Shown one piece after another: positions 48,801 to 62,084 of a stretch of 64,000 nt of DNA (its first letter is position 1; each line of letters starts with the position of its first letter). The stretch is from Phaenicophaeus curvirostris. Taxonomy: Eukaryota; Chordata; Aves; Cuculiformes; Cuculidae. The notes below the pieces were generated by a model, which did no database searches, was not told the origin of the DNA, and saw only the letters and a list, made by a program, of their open reading frames with translations. The stretch is taken from assembly GCF_032191515.1 (NCBI RefSeq), contig NC_091398.1:27567443-27631442 (forward strand), written 5' to 3'. The position numbers and the translations under genes are program-made.

Positions 48801-51800
48801 AATTCCAGAGAAATCATAAGCAAGTTTTTGTTTCTGTTTTGATTTTTCCTTAGGAAAAAGAAACCAAATGAGCAGAGTTTCCTTAAGAAAAATAAACACC
48901 TACTTCTGATTTAGGCCAAAAGAAATTCAGGTTACTCAATAAACACATAGAAACGAGACAGCTGACGCTGCCTTGTCTGGAAATGATGCCCTAGAGTTCA
49001 GGATTGCTCCTTAAGCCCCCAGGTGTCCAAATGGGGAAGATCACACTGCACAGCAGTAGGTATAAGAAGTAGTGATTCATATTTCTTTTCCTCAATAGCA
49101 CAGTTAAGTTCTGGCACATGTCCACTGATATACAAGAAAGGTGAACTGTCAAGATGTTGTGACTCAGTAGAAACATCTAGTGTCAGATCTTGTAAGACTA
49201 AATAACACAGGATGTATTAGAGACTAATAAACAGCCATTAACCACCCAGAATTCAGATTTACCAATTACTGCACTGTTCTAGACCACAGACCTGCTCACA
49301 GTGGCCGACAACATTGCATTAATGAATCTCAAGTCTTAACCTCCTTGAATTCATGAATAACAATTTGACTCCATGTAGCTTGATTACTATGAAATGGAAA
49401 CTTTAGTTGAGTCTAAACATTGGTTATGAGGTTGAGATGAGAGAGAGACAACCCTACACCATCACTGGTAATTTAAACTCATATAAAACCAAGCACCTGT
49501 CACAGTGATAAATGGGTTTTCTTGTTATCTCACCATTGGTATCATTTCTCAGTCAAATTCCTATCAAACACCCAGACAAACCAAGGTACAATTGTCTTCA
49601 TTTTATTTCTCTTCCAGAGAAATGGGTAAAGGTCACAAACTGCTTATAAATGTGATTGATTCCATTTTCTTTTCATCATTCCAAGAACACAGATTAATTT
49701 ACTTGTACATGCAAATGTAAGTTTTTATAGTCATCACAGAAGAGAGAGCTGCTCATTGTTAATGACTCCAAGCTTAACCCACAACCACCTTAAATGGTGT
49801 CCCATTGGGTTACATATTTCATGGCGCATTTCACTGTGTATGGTTTGGAGAAATAATTTTTTTAATCTGTTTTACTTTAGATCAGTGCCTCAAAATTTTG
49901 AGTGTGTCTTCAAACTGAGGAGTAAGGCCGAACATATAATCTGAACAAGCTCCTTTCTTACAACTCCAGTGAGTCCGGCTTCCAGTGGTATCATATTTTT
50001 TTCTAGATTTATTTGTTCTTTTTTAGTTTAAATCTATAACCCAATATTTTAAAAAGCATTAAACTTTGAGGAACTGTCTGTCCTGCATTAAACAAGATGT
50101 CTTGTGGTGGTCATTTCTGAATGTAGAAGCTATGTACAAACTGTCACTTGGTATCAGTATGAATGAAGAGAACAGTCTCATCCTGACCTATCTGACAGGT
50201 TTAAGGTTAGGTCTATAACACCGTAAAGTATTTTTATTCTTTTTCAGCTTCAGTGCCATACATCCAACATGATCACAGTGAACTTTCATTCTCTCTTGCT
50301 AGACTCTGGTCTTAAAATATAAATTTGAATGTTCATGGATTTTATTAGCAGTAGCACAGCATAGCTTGTAAATGTGGAGTGAACCCTCCAGAGACTAGAA
50401 TAATACTGCTGCTTTTTTTTTAAGATGTATTTGAAGAAGGAAGTGGTAATGATGATTTTATCTATTTTACAGAAAACTTGAAATAAATAGAAGACTCAAA
50501 TACTTTCAGTCTCTACCTGTCACTTCTCCATATTTCTTCTCTCCCTAGGGTGTTACGAGTCGCAGACTATGAGTTGGTCTTTCCATTTTGAAACTGTCTC
50601 TGTGTAGAGGAAAATATTTATATTACTTGATCATGAAACAGGAGGTGTGACAGAGTTTTGTCTGACAATTAACAAGTCTCTCTCCTTTTTTGAGAATGGA
50701 TGTCTGCTTTTAGAAGATTCTTTAAAAATTGGATCAGTATTTTATCTGGTAGTAAAAAAAGTACAAATCCTGGAGAATGGAATCAAATAGCCCCTTTTAA
50801 CAGGGGCAACAGGGTTATTTGTACATTGCCAATAGCATAATCCAATAATGTCATCTTTAGGACAGTCCTCTATGGAAGGACAGAGCCCAGAGGGGGTGAA
50901 GTGCAGTCAAGCCTCACTGCTCTTTGCCGTTGCCTTCCAATAACAGATACAGCAGTTCTGCTGTGGTTTATGCAAGCAGGAGGCAAATGCAGCAGCAAAA
51001 AATCAGAAGCAGAGATGAAAAAAGTGATGATATAATAACAAAACAGTTGCCAAAATGTTTCACTGTAGAATCTCTCTGAGATGTGAAATTGAGTCATGTC
51101 GGATGTAGCAGAGAATTGAAGACATTTCTGGAATGAACCTTCACCTGCTAGGTATCTGTACCCAGGGCAAGAAGATGATATTTCCTCCTCCAGTTAAGTT
51201 TGGAAAGAAAGGAATGCTTTGTACTAACTCTTTGACAAAAAGATCCTGCAAGCCAACAATTCAGGAGCATGTTTCAAATTTCAGTCTGACAGGAAGAGGG
51301 ATTAAATATGGATTTTTCTTCCCTCATATTGCCTACTGACTAGGTCTCAGACATTCCTCCTTAACATAATGACTGCTTTGGATCCCATATGAGCATTGGA
51401 ATTTGTCTTCAGTTCTGTGCAAGGGTTCCAATCTGGGTTCCTATTAGTTAAATACTATAGCACTTTTCATTAGGTCATTAGTGAAATCGCTTACTTGATT
51501 AAGATCAGTGTGATTTATTGCATTGCATAAGTCAATACGAAGAATAAAATCCTTATGATTCTTACCTGTTTCTTCAGGTTATCCTTTCTTTTGTATCAAT
51601 GGCCAGGCAAGACAGTCCAGTATAACTATGACTTGGGACGCAAAAAAGGAACTTAGCTGGAAATGTGTGAATTTTTGCTTTTGGTTAAGCTGAATGTCAT
51701 CCTTTCTTTGAAGAAGACAAAGAAGACAAGAAAGGAAGGTACAATTTATCCACTGTATTGACATTTGGGTTTTGAAAGTACAAAAATACGTGAGCTGCAC

Positions 51801-52843
51801 GTACTATTAATATTAATAATGTTAAAAAATTCCTCTCACAAGGGCTTTGTGTTAATCTTACATGATTCAGCTCCTGGCTGCATAATGAAGATCTTACATA
51901 TTTAATAAGCAAACTGAAGTAGGCCCAAATGAGTGAACAACATAGCACTGAAAAAAGAAACAGAGAGGAGGAATTCTTGTCAGATGAGGTGGCTGAATAA
52001 AGCCTGATCTGCTGACATTTTTTTGTCTCCTATCAAATGCCATTTTGAATGGAAAGTCGAGTGTCTGATTAAAGAAGCAGCAAGTTTCTATATAACCTGA
52101 TGAATGTAACTCCATTGTTTCCGTTAAATCATATTAAAAAGGTCATCGCTCTACATATGAAAATACGATGGCAGTTGCTCTACTGCTCTTTCAATTTGGA
52201 ATAAGCACTTGAATGTCATCAAAGAGAAATAACTGATATTGTATAATTAAAAGTAGATTTTGATTTACAGTGGGGAAGAGGATAAGAATGAATCCTTCCA
52301 TACTGCTAATGTAGACATGCAGCTTATTCAGGAATCAAAGAAACTCTCTGAAGAATGAAGGGAAAATATGATTAAATTAAAATGTCTAGGGTATGAAAAT
52401 GTGCATGTGAAAGGAACTGAAAAATTCCCCCTTCTTGTGGCATTCTACAAGTAACTCCTTTGGGTAAAGCCTCTGCCATAGCAACAGATAAAACCTTTAT
52501 GAGGTGCAAAGATTTACTAAGAAAATGAAGGTTTTCTGTTCCAGTTCAGCTGATGTCTTGAAATGAAATTATGCTTGGTAAATTTTTTGAATTATCATCA
52601 GTTTAAAGATGCATTTTTCAATAATGAAGCATCTGGGGTGCTTTTAGAGAATAAGACACATGTGAATATCATGTCTCCCTACTGGAGATAAAACGCAGAA
52701 ATCGGAACCCAAATGAAGGAGGACTTAATTTACCCTTTATTCTGCCCACTGCCCTGATATCTGTTCTTTCCCTTCCATGTCTCACCATTTTGAGATCACT
52801 ATCTTTCCTTTTAGCCTCTCCACGAAGTCTTGTATGTTGTGTA

Positions 52844-52865
52844 TTTTTTTTTTTTTTTTTTTTTT
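52844..52865. repeat. T22 homopolymer (poly-A on the minus strand)
   Basis: Twenty-two consecutive T residues. On the minus strand this is a poly-A directly downstream of the open frame at 53026-53191, separated by about 160 bp of non-coding sequence. It may be a simple homopolymer or the tail of a retroposed transcript. No AATAAA or ATTAAA was seen in the 40 bp upstream of the A run, which weakens the second reading. Confidence 0.9.
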
Positions 52866-53025
52866 ACAAATAATCAGATGAATGCATTGGGATAGATTTT
52901 GGGCTTAGAGTGTAACTTTTCTTCCTATTTCTGCTGGCTCAGTTTTTGCTTTGCAGTACATCCCTTTCTACCTTTCTCTGTATTCCCTGTTTCTTCTGTG
53001 TAAAATCAGAGATCCAAGACTTTCC

Positions 53026-53191
53026 TCATCCCTTGTCCTTAATTTTATTTTTAAGGTCACCAATAGCTCTCTGTGTTATCTGCTCCTTCAATAGGTTTTT
53101 GCTTCCATTCATGATGAGGTTTTCAATGACTTCTTTGGAGGATTTCAGCTCTTGCTTTTCTCTCAATATCAATAATGCCTCTATGGATAGA
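53026..53191 (-). other. Possible terminal exon or retrocopy 3' coding end (unproven)
   Basis: On the minus strand, AATATTTCATTTTCAG (a good acceptor context) is followed from 53191 by 54 open codons and a TGA at 53026-53028. The deduced peptide is charged and helix-like (contains REKQELKSSKEV and KEQITQRAIGDLKNK), with a composition closer to real protein than most frames here. About 160 bp further on is a 22-nt poly-A. Another frame, open just upstream (53123-53419), carries FSEEDDDITKTF and could be the same reading frame before one indel. I do not recognise the protein. Open frames of this length are common by chance. Confidence 0.2.
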
Positions 53192-55842
53192 CTGAAAATG
53201 AAATATTCTCATACTAAGCATTCTTGTGAAGGCTTCTAAAAGAAGAGCTATGAAGGTCTTCGTTATGTCATCATCCTCTTCACTGAAGGGCCTCAGCTTT
53301 TCACAAGATACAGAGAACAATCTCAGGGTATTAGAGAGAGTCATAAGAGGATACTCTGATTGTCTATCAGTTTTATGAGTTTCTTGGCATTTATACTCTT
53401 GCAATTTAAACTGTGTCAATTATACCTACTTTTCCTCAAACTGTACCAAACCCCCTTTCTGTTTTCATCTTGTGTTTTTGCCTTTGCCATCAGTTTGTGA
53501 ATGAAAATTCTCTATGCTGCAATTTGCTAAACATTTAAACACCCCCTCCCCTTTCTGTGTTAATCTGTGTAGTTATTTCTCCTCTTTTGCTCCTTTTTTA
53601 TTCTTCTTTGTATGAGGGATCTGTCCTGACATTGTGGAACAGAGGCTGTAAGATTAGAATGACAATGCGTGAAATAGAAACCTCTGTCTATCACTTTGCA
53701 ATCAGCACTCTGCAGTGCTCCTTCCTGGCTGCTATCAAATCTCTGAGTTAGGGTTTTGTAAGGTGGTTTACATTTATTTTTATTTTGTTCATCAAATCAG
53801 TTCTTGAGTGCATTTTGAAAGTTGGCAGGTCAGCTGAGCTGCCTCTCTTTCTTTAGTATCTGCCTTGAAAACATATGTTCAAGGTCTTAGAAGCATGGAA
53901 CTAAAGAAGGCAGTGAAATGGGGCTCAGCACTGTGCATGCTTCTGTGCTCTGTCAGCTGCAGTTCCTGTTCTGTACTGATGGGCCTTCCCATCCGCTCTC
54001 TGTGGGAACAAATGAACTCTGGGGAGAGCAGGACAAAATCCGGTATCACTTGGGGATCATCTCATCACTCCATTCCTCAGGTTCACCTTATGACTGAGGC
54101 TGAAACTGAAGCGCTGCCCAGTCCTTAAACTGGTTTGTGTGATGTTTATACTGATAGGCAAAGAGAGTCATAACACAGGAAAGACACTCCACCACAAAAA
54201 TTAAATAAAATTACTAAAAAAAAAAGAAAGTTCTCAAATTTTTTTTCGACCATTCCAACTCAATACATTTCTTCTTTGCAAGTGCAAAAATATTCCATAA
54301 TTCACACTATCTTTTCTGAAAGCCTTGAGGTGTCACATTAAACTTATTTTCAGGGTAATTTCAGTATTAAAGTACATATTCTACAGCCTCTGGCATTTCA
54401 TTCAAAGAGAGGAAATAAAAAATAAAGTGAAAGCAAAATTAATTAAGTGGAGAGAAATCAGTCTTTTTTTTTTTTAGAAAGCTGATTTTTTTTATTATAA
54501 ATTGTCATATGAATTATTTTCCTCTGGCTGGCATGTAACAGTGAGGATGGTAAGGATATGGATTCCTGCATCTTGTTATCCTTCTGTTTCAGTGCAGACA
54601 AATGCAATTAGTCACTTACCCTGCTTACACACTCAGAACCACCTTCCACTTTCTGAAGCGTGCATCGCTTTTGTCTGATACATTTGACTGCATTTAAATT
54701 TATATTGTTATATGTATTAATAATTGGCCTTTGACTTAATAATTGATTAATCTTCCAAGGTTCCCAAGCACTCTGTATGCACTAAAACACCCCTGAACTA
54801 TGAAGGCTACTAAACTTCCTTTTGCATTCAGTGCAGGTTTGAATGAATTGAAATTCATCCACAGGAAATTCTAGATTTCAGTCTTCTCATACAATGTCCA
54901 ACATATAATTTTTCAGTATAAGCATTCTGATTTACCCTTGGGAGAAATTAGTGGAGTGACTTGTTTTGACTGGACACGTAAGGAGCTGAGGCCAGCAGCT
55001 GTCTGGAAGTGAGGCAGGAGGATGCTGTGTGCAATGGCAGACAAGAAAAAAAGACAGAAGAGTGAGTCTCCACTGCACTCCTGCCTCTTAAGTCTTCTCA
55101 GGAAACCACTCCTAGGTTAGGACTGTATTTAAAAAGTTAGTGATTTTCACAATTTGGTTCCTGCTGCAGGTGGATAAATGCTCAGGTGTTTTTCCTTGCC
55201 TTTCCATTCAGGAATGAACACAGGAAGGAGCAAATAAAGTTCACTGTAAATAAAATCACAGGCACTTTAAATTTCCTGAATGTGCCATTTATTAGACTGT
55301 CTGATAAAAAGTATATGCACTATAGTGTTTTTCTCTCAATCTCTCCTTTTTGTAGTATGGAGTATGTGTGTTCCCTCTGTGGCAGAAGATTTATGTCCTG
55401 TTTGAAGACTCAACTTCCCTCTTTCCACTTCTTTCTGAAGGTCAGAGCTCTGAAAAAGAGTCTTGTATTCCCCTTTCCTGTAGACAATTCCTGGAACGCA
55501 GTGAAGGCAGCAAAGTATAACATCCAAAGGTATATATTCAGTGCAAATATCAAGAGTACTCAAAACTTTGTGCTCTATAGTGAGTAGTGGTCCTGCATGT
55601 CAAATGAATACTCCACCACTTAATCTTCAACTTTTCTTAGTATCACACTGTATGTTCTGTCTTTGACAGCTTAGGAAACAAAGCTCCCATCACAAAAACA
55701 GGAACTAAAATGTGTTTAAGTAAGGTATCTCACAACACCCAAGGCCTGCTAGGAAATTCAGCTCAACTGTGAACAACAAGGATGGTGAACTGTCAGAGTC
55801 CAGGCTCCAAACTGCTATAGTTACTATTTTCAAAGTCCTTAA

Positions 55843-56115
55843 GGTGATCTGCAAAGCACTTAGTCAAGTGGAAACGACTCTCAGTCCTTTTCAAAGATGG
55901 TAAACTGAGTCACAGAGAAGTGAAGCAAGTACATACTAGAGCAAACCAGCCATGCCTGGGCTCCTGAAAACTGACCTGAGTCTTCCCTGGGCTTGGGTCC
56001 TCCAGCCTGAAGGAAAGACACACGGTGACAAAGCCTCTTGTCATGGTCAGGCAAAAGTTATATGAAAGTACCAGGATCTGAAACCAGGTCTCTTCAGTCC
56101 CAGGACATTGCTATT
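55843..56115. mobile_element. MIR-like ancient SINE remains, interrupted (probable)
   Basis: The + strand contains CTGCAAAGCACTTAG, then TTTTCAAAGATGGTAAACTG, then AGTCACAGAGAAGTGAAGCA. After about 130 bp of other sequence comes CTGAAACCAGGTCTCTTCAG with TCCCAGGACATTGCT. These phrases follow the order of the MIR-type core and its 3' side (aaagcactt, acagatgggtaaactgaggcacagagaagtgaagtgactt, gaacccaggtctc..tcccag). The middle part (acccaaggtcacac) is not visible, so a deletion or insertion divides it. These are among the oldest repeats in amniotes, and strong divergence is expected. Confidence 0.55.
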
Positions 56116-57444
56116 ATTTCTATTTCTCCTTCTATGTACACCCTCCAAGGTTTGTTTAAGTATGCTGCTTGTTATCTATTATAGACTGCTGATGTAACTA
56201 ATAGCTGAATCATTTTCATTACACTTTGTCTTTAACCATAGCAGTGAGGCAGTGTTTATGTAGTGGTAACCACAGCATCTTTATACCAGCATTTGCTGCT
56301 TAGCAAGCTCTGAGCAAAGCTCAGCCCTGAATGAGATGTTCAGAAATGTTCAGCAAAAGGCAGGATTTCTCATGATGCTTGCCCTCCTGTGCAGCATGTC
56401 TGACATCATTTATGAAATATCTTCAGTTTACTCAGTTATCCAAAGGTACAGTATATCTTTTTGAGTAATGCCTATGAGATCATCACTGTTTTATGCTGTT
56501 GAAGCATAGCTAACTATAATGTTCCGGATTTTGCCATTTGTATCTCAGCAGAAGCAGAAATGTAAGTGCCTGGGTTTATGTATTTATTTAATTTCCTTTA
56601 AGCAATGGTTTATTATGAGTTACAATTTAATACTTTGTGTTCCAAATGAATTCTTTGTGAGTGTCAGATAATGAAGAGTTCAGCAAAAACAACCCAGGTT
56701 GGTCACTTTTTTTTCAGGTGTCTCAGTTTTTGCCTCACCCTAAGGATTTCTGATCCCAGTGGTCAGCCTAAAGTGAAAATCTAATTGTTCATCTTCCTCT
56801 CCATTGCCAGACTTTGGGGTCTTTTGTTTTTGTTTTTGTTTGCTTTAGCTCTTTATTTTTCAGTATTATTCAGGAAAATGCAGAAGAATAGACAGAGTTA
56901 ATTGAGACTCTCAAATGAAAAATCCCTCACCACTGACAAAACCTGCTATGCTTGTACCAGATCTCTAACAGCTTGAAAATCAAATTAGGCACAGAATTAT
57001 TACAGACGCTGTTTGCTGTCAACAACCTGAAAAAAACCTCCCAAACAGAAAAAGCCTTCATCAGAAATCTCAGTAAGAGACGTGCTTCCTATTCCATTTG
57101 CAGCTTCATATTCCAGCTCTGGTGTTCCCTTTTGCCAAGTGGCTGGGTCTGAAAGAATGTTTCAAAAAGTAATTTGAAAAAGAGCACAAAGATTACATGC
57201 CAACTTGAAAGCATGACAGCAAGAAATACCTGAACTTGCTTTGCTGGTGATGAAGAAATCTCGCCAGATTTACTCTAGGTTGAACGCACTACGGGGGAAG
57301 AAGGTGATTTAATCTCAGTATTTATCAGTCTTACCCAGTGCAATGGTTTGTACTGGTCAGTACAGACCCACTGGCATTTTCTCACAGGAAGCTGAATGCC
57401 AATGCATTGAACGTTATAGCCACCATCTTTGGATGTGAGAAAAG
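56116..57444. other. Unique DNA, no gene seen
   Basis: AT-rich with a (TTTTTG)n tract at 56821-56843. No transposon, exon or RNA gene recognised. Confidence 0.5.
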
Positions 57445-57540
57445 ATACGGTGGGTCAGATCAAAAAAAAAGAAAAAAAAAAAAGTCCCTCTAGCCCAGTC
57501 TCTAAATATGATCATGAGCAAATGTCTAGAGCAGATTGAG
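57445..57540. mobile_element. Ancient amniote repeat fragment split by an A-rich run (probable)
   Basis: GGTGGGTCAGATCAAA is followed by an A-rich run (57462-57484) and then GTCCCTCTAGCCCAGTCTC. Joined, this resembles an old interspersed repeat known to me from turtle, crocodile and bird DNA (gggtcagaccaaaggtccatctagcccagtatcc). The A run sits where the copy should read straight through, so it grew in place by slippage. Family and orientation are not assigned. Confidence 0.45.
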
Positions 57541-59934
57541 AACAGCAAGAGCATGTATGACTCTTAACACAGTGTGGTTCAAAATGCCATGTTAATAATA
57601 ATGGTCAATGTATTCTCTGTTATGAACTTAATTGCTCTACTATTGAATACATATAAATGATTAAAATCTACAACATCCTTCTGCTACATTCTTCTAGACC
57701 CTACAATGCAAATAACCTCTTTTTTTTCTGCTTGTTTTGAACTGTGAAACTACTAGTTTCACATAATATACCCTAAATTATATACTCATGAAGAGAAACA
57801 ATCAGCTCCCATCCATATTCTCCATGCTTCTCCTGTTTCAAAGGTCCTTCCTCATCTTCAGGACTGTCTATACATTTGCTAAGCATTGCTTCTCTTCACT
57901 GAACCATTCCCAATTCCAATATGCCCTTAGAAATAAATGGAACAAAGGAACATCTTGCTGCATGTCCCGTGTTCCTAGGTCTACAGCATTGTCTACTTTT
58001 CTTAGGGCAATCTGAACTTAGTTGTCTTCCCTCGTCAGCAGCTGAGCAACTCACAGCATAGCTGTCATAGAGTTTGTCCTGCCTTTCTTGGGAGATGAAG
58101 GGGGATACGAACTCTCAGTTGGCCTGGAAATTCTTCCCTTTGTGTCCCCTAACCTGCTTTGGAGTAATTTCAGTTGTGACTGTCAACAAAAGGATGCTGG
58201 GCTAGCAATCTAAGCCAACATGGCATGTCCTTGATGTATGTGGTTTGATGTATATATTTAGTTGGTCTATGTCTAGTCTTGCCTTGAAGAGCCACCACTT
58301 CAAATGGAAACTACCTACAGGGAAAAATTGTCACACTCATTAAGTTTGCACAGGCTTTATCATTTCAGTTGTCCCTGAGCTGTGAGCGGAGGCTTGCAGG
58401 ATTTTGCTCCTACTGCTGCAGTTGTCAGCTGTCAGCTAGTGGGCAGCAGCAAGCAAGATTTCAATCTCAGCTTTTAAGCATTTTCCTTTTTTTCCCCCAC
58501 ACCAATACGCCTAAATTGAATCGTCACTTTGAGCTGCTTTTGTTTTCTTCCAAGTTGTAAATATATTCTTGCCAATGTATGATAAGTATTTCCTAGTAGG
58601 CAGGTAAAGGAGCCATTTTGAATCAAATTAAATCTTGGATTTTTTTCCCATTTCAGGAGAAAGGGAAAGACCCAACACCAAAAAAATGAACAACAAAAAA
58701 AAATCTAGCAATAATAAACTGAAATCAATCAAGAACTTTGTAAAAGCTCTATTTGCCTTCTTAAGTTACTGGGCAACATTCCCAGGAAGTACTTGTAACT
58801 GACAAGAGAGGATGTAAAGAAATAGAATTTCCAAAATATGGACAATTTTATATTTTCCTGTTGTCACTCTGTCTCAACATTTTGCCTGTTTCAATGCATC
58901 ATGTTGAAAGGAAAGTGTTTTGATCACTACTTCTTTTTTTTTTTCAGTTCAGTGTGTAACTTGCTTTTGTGATAGTACTTAATGCCTTGCACAAAATCCT
59001 GTTGAGGGTTTTCAGATGCCTTTTGTTCCCAGGCAACAAAAAATAGTTAGAAGTTTGGAGAGAGTAGTTAAAAATGAGCTGCAGGTGAGGAAAATGTTTC
59101 TAAGGAGAAAGTTGATAAAACTATAGATGAATATTGAATTTCATGCTGTGGGTCATTTAAAATTGGACAGTACAATATACCCATTGGAATGTGAACTTGT
59201 ATTGGACTTGAGGGGTATATTAAACACTCTGGTTGGCTTTGGGGATGAGATTTCAAAAGCAGACAATCTGCTCTTTCTATTTAAGTGGTAATAGGGTTCA
59301 GTCAGCGTTCAGCACATTTTGAATATCCCAGAATTTGTCTCTGGTTTTATAACCTGAATCTTTGGTTCTTTATTAAAAGAAAATGCCCTGCAAGTGAAAT
59401 ACAAATTTTCCTGAAACTAAATGTGTTTGCAGGTTTCAGGATCTAAATATATAATTTTGGTTTGTAGTATTTAAAATCCCATCAAAGAATGCCATGTTTT
59501 GCAGCATATTGGATTACTGCTGAACCTCTTTTAGGGTCAACTGTCTCATCTTCTCAAGGGTCCACTTGTGTGACTTACTTTTGGAGGAATATTTCATAAT
59601 CTGTGCTACTGTTGTGTATCCCTGCCTTTGTTATGCTTAGCACTTTTTGTCAGTGGAAGGGTAGAAAAGAACCTACATTAAATACATCTCCATTTGATCT
59701 GCCTTTGCAAAATAAAAGAATACCTTACACAGACTCACTTGATTTTCTTTGAAGAATAGATAGGAACTGTCAGCATAAGTTGTATCCAGGTGTCATCATG
59801 TGTAATACAGGTCTGAAGTCAAATATATGTCATAGTGTTTCCTAACCCTGGCAAGCTCTGTGGCATGCAATTGTTCTACTTCAGATAAACATGCAGCCTG
59901 AGCCAGTTGTAGTAGCCATAATTTCGATGAAAAT
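57541..59934. other. Unique DNA, no gene seen
   Basis: No recognisable gene or transposon. Open frames are 75 codons or shorter with no domain signature. T-rich tracts near 58930 are simple sequence. Confidence 0.5.
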
Positions 59935-60005
59935 TTTGCTGGGGGGAGGAGGCTGGACTAGAGACCTCCAGAGGTCCCTTCCAGCACAGGTTTCCCTATG
60001 AATAA
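59935..60005 (+). mobile_element. Short CR1 3' end, plus strand
   Basis: TTTTGCTGGGGGGAGGAGG is followed by CTGGACTAGAGACCTCCAG and AGGTCCCTTCCAGCAC. This is the phrase just before the tail in CR1 (ggttggactagatgacctccagaggtcccttccaacc), here on the + strand. The octamer tail is worn (TCCCTATGAATAA). It is strongly 5' truncated, and it is the only readable CR1 in the window lying on the + strand. Confidence 0.82.
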
Positions 60006-62084
60006 TTCTGGAAGTGAGAGTCCCTTCAACCATGTCCTCAGCTCCTGTAATGTTTCATATGCCATAGTTTTAAAACCACCAGAGGACTGCTCCAGGTACT
60101 GTCTGCTGCTAGGAACAGAGCACTCTCATGACATTTTAATATTTGAGGCACAGCTTTTCTTTCCTGGCAAGTTTTCTAGGCTCCTTTTAATCCTGGGAGA
60201 CTTTACCACCACACAGGTGGATCCCAATATTTCTATACATCTGCATCCCTTGCTCTGAATGGAAGCACTGAATTATTCCCTGCACTTTTCCCTTCAATTG
60301 CGCTCCCTGTTGTCACAGCTGAGACTTAAAAAAGCCATTAGAGTACAGTTCGATGGAGCTGAAATAAGATATGTGTGATTCCTTAGATAGATGGCAGGTC
60401 ATTTAGAAACAGCAAAAAAACAGTAATCAACTGGGAATAGCTGAAGCACAGGATTTAACTGCAGACCCACAGATAACACCTTTCACCTTTTCAACAATCT
60501 ATTAACAAAGGTTGAATGAAAATGACAAGCGTTCGTCCCTGTGCTGCTTTTTTTTTTTCTTTAGCATGCTACCCCATTCCCTAAACTGATTATTTGTTTC
60601 TTTCTAGGTTGTCTCTGGAGAGGGGAGAAGTCTGAAGTCTTAAAAGACTAGTGAGATAGTAATCATCGGTTCACATGGTTTCCCTTCCAGCAACTTGCTG
60701 TAAGCAAGAACAACAGAAAAAAATAAACATACAAGACAGAGAAAGAAACAAAGCCTAAGGAGAGAACATTCATATTGTCATCTAGATGAACTATGCAGCT
60801 ATCTCTCTTGACACACCTATTGTACAGATATGTTTCTTCTCAACCTGGTATTCATTTTGTGTCCCTCCTCATTATGTTAGTGATTCTTTTTTTCCCCCTC
60901 TTACTCTGCCTACTGTCCAAACCACTTTCTTATTTTCTGGCTATATTAGCCAGGTTGTATGTACTGCTCTCCCGAGGGTGGCCTAGCAGCTCAAACTAAT
61001 AACACATATTTCTTTGTCAACACATTACTCTCCAAGCTTGTTGAAGACATTTTATATGTCCAAATTGCAGTGATGTATTTGGGGGATAATAACACAGAGG
61101 TGGAATTAATACCTTTTGGACCTTTCCTTTCTTGCAAGTTTGGACTGCCTTAGAGAAAGTATTTTCTCACCTAGTTTATTTTAGTTTTCTTTTGTTTCAA
61201 ATCCCCTGAATTCAATAACATTGTTTGTTTGTTTGTTTGTTTGTTTTCCAGACCTCTCCATAGAATTTTCATGTTTGTTTCATTCAGCTTGTTCTTATAC
61301 AGCAGGATCTGTAAGTTCCAGTTCTAAATACTAAGAGAATAAATTTAGACATTCCAATATCATGATGATGTGATTGGTTTCATTTATACTGTAAAGTGCC
61401 TGTAACTGATACTTACATATTTGTTGAGTATCTATCACAGTGAGGTTTCCTTACTAGGATGAGGAGTCTGGTCTGTGTTTGAAATTCCTGATACATGATT
61501 GAGGCAATGTTCATGGTAAAGATAAATTAGTTCCAGAAATAGGAGGAACTACTTTTTTATCTCACTCATTTACATCATTATTAAACTTGTTTGAACATTG
61601 TACATTCAAGTCTGACAAACTTGCTTGAAAATTGCTAGTAGAATAAAGAACTACCAAGGCAGATGGGGACATGAATGACAGATAATCACAGAAACTTTTT
61701 GTGTCTTAAGAAACTAAACTAGAGGAGAACTGATGAAGAATAGCTATTTCTTAACTATCCATTACTGAAGAGAAAAATGTGCTGTTAGAATCCATAGCAG
61801 ATAAGGCATGGCAATCCAGTCCTACATTACTCAGTAAAACAATGAAAATGCTTTTGTTCAAGCAATATCCACAGGCTTTAGGAAACAAAGATCAAGTTTG
61901 TCATCATGTGACACTACCATCTACTGTAGCAGAATGTTCTGGTCCTGCAGATGTTAGGAAATGGGAAGATACGAAAGCAACAGAAAATGGTAAAAGCAAA
62001 TCAGCTTACATTATGCTTAACACATGGAGGAATTAGACACCTTTTAATTTAGTCTCAGATCCTCACAGAAAGATAAGAGCCCAA
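60006..62084. other. Unique DNA with a (TTTG)n microsatellite
   Basis: No gene seen. The open frames at 59998-60258 and 61779-62036 (about 85 codons each) show no family resemblance. Confidence 0.5.
61221..61247. repeat. (TTTG)n microsatellite
   Basis: About six TTTG units without interruption. Simple repeat, probably polymorphic. Confidence 0.92.

Larger units (their letters stand above)
44477..55842. other. Unique AT-rich DNA, no gene supported
   Basis: The longest stretch without a recognisable element. It contains a perfect hairpin at 45835-45860, a possible conserved non-coding stretch at 46960-47060, and a splice-like pair at 49618-49716. It also contains a T22 tract at 52844-52865 next to a minus-strand open frame. 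The 133-codon frame at 55186-55587 (+) has a YVCSLCGRRF phrase but no paired histidines and no zinc-finger repeat. No tRNA or other structured RNA was seen. Confidence 0.5.

Noticed and set aside
51566..51656. Minus-strand splice-bounded 91-bp segment ending AAACAG|GTAAGA
   Set aside because: Good motifs but no supporting neighbour. The overlapping frame reaches a stop inside it, so chance pairing is the simpler account.
54620..54687. Minus-strand splice-bounded 68-bp segment
   Set aside because: The acceptor lacks a pyrimidine tract and there is no other support.
55186..55587. 133-codon frame with a YVCSLCGRRF zinc-finger-like phrase
   Set aside because: The cysteine pair is not followed by the spaced histidine pair of a C2H2 finger, and there is no finger repeat or linker.
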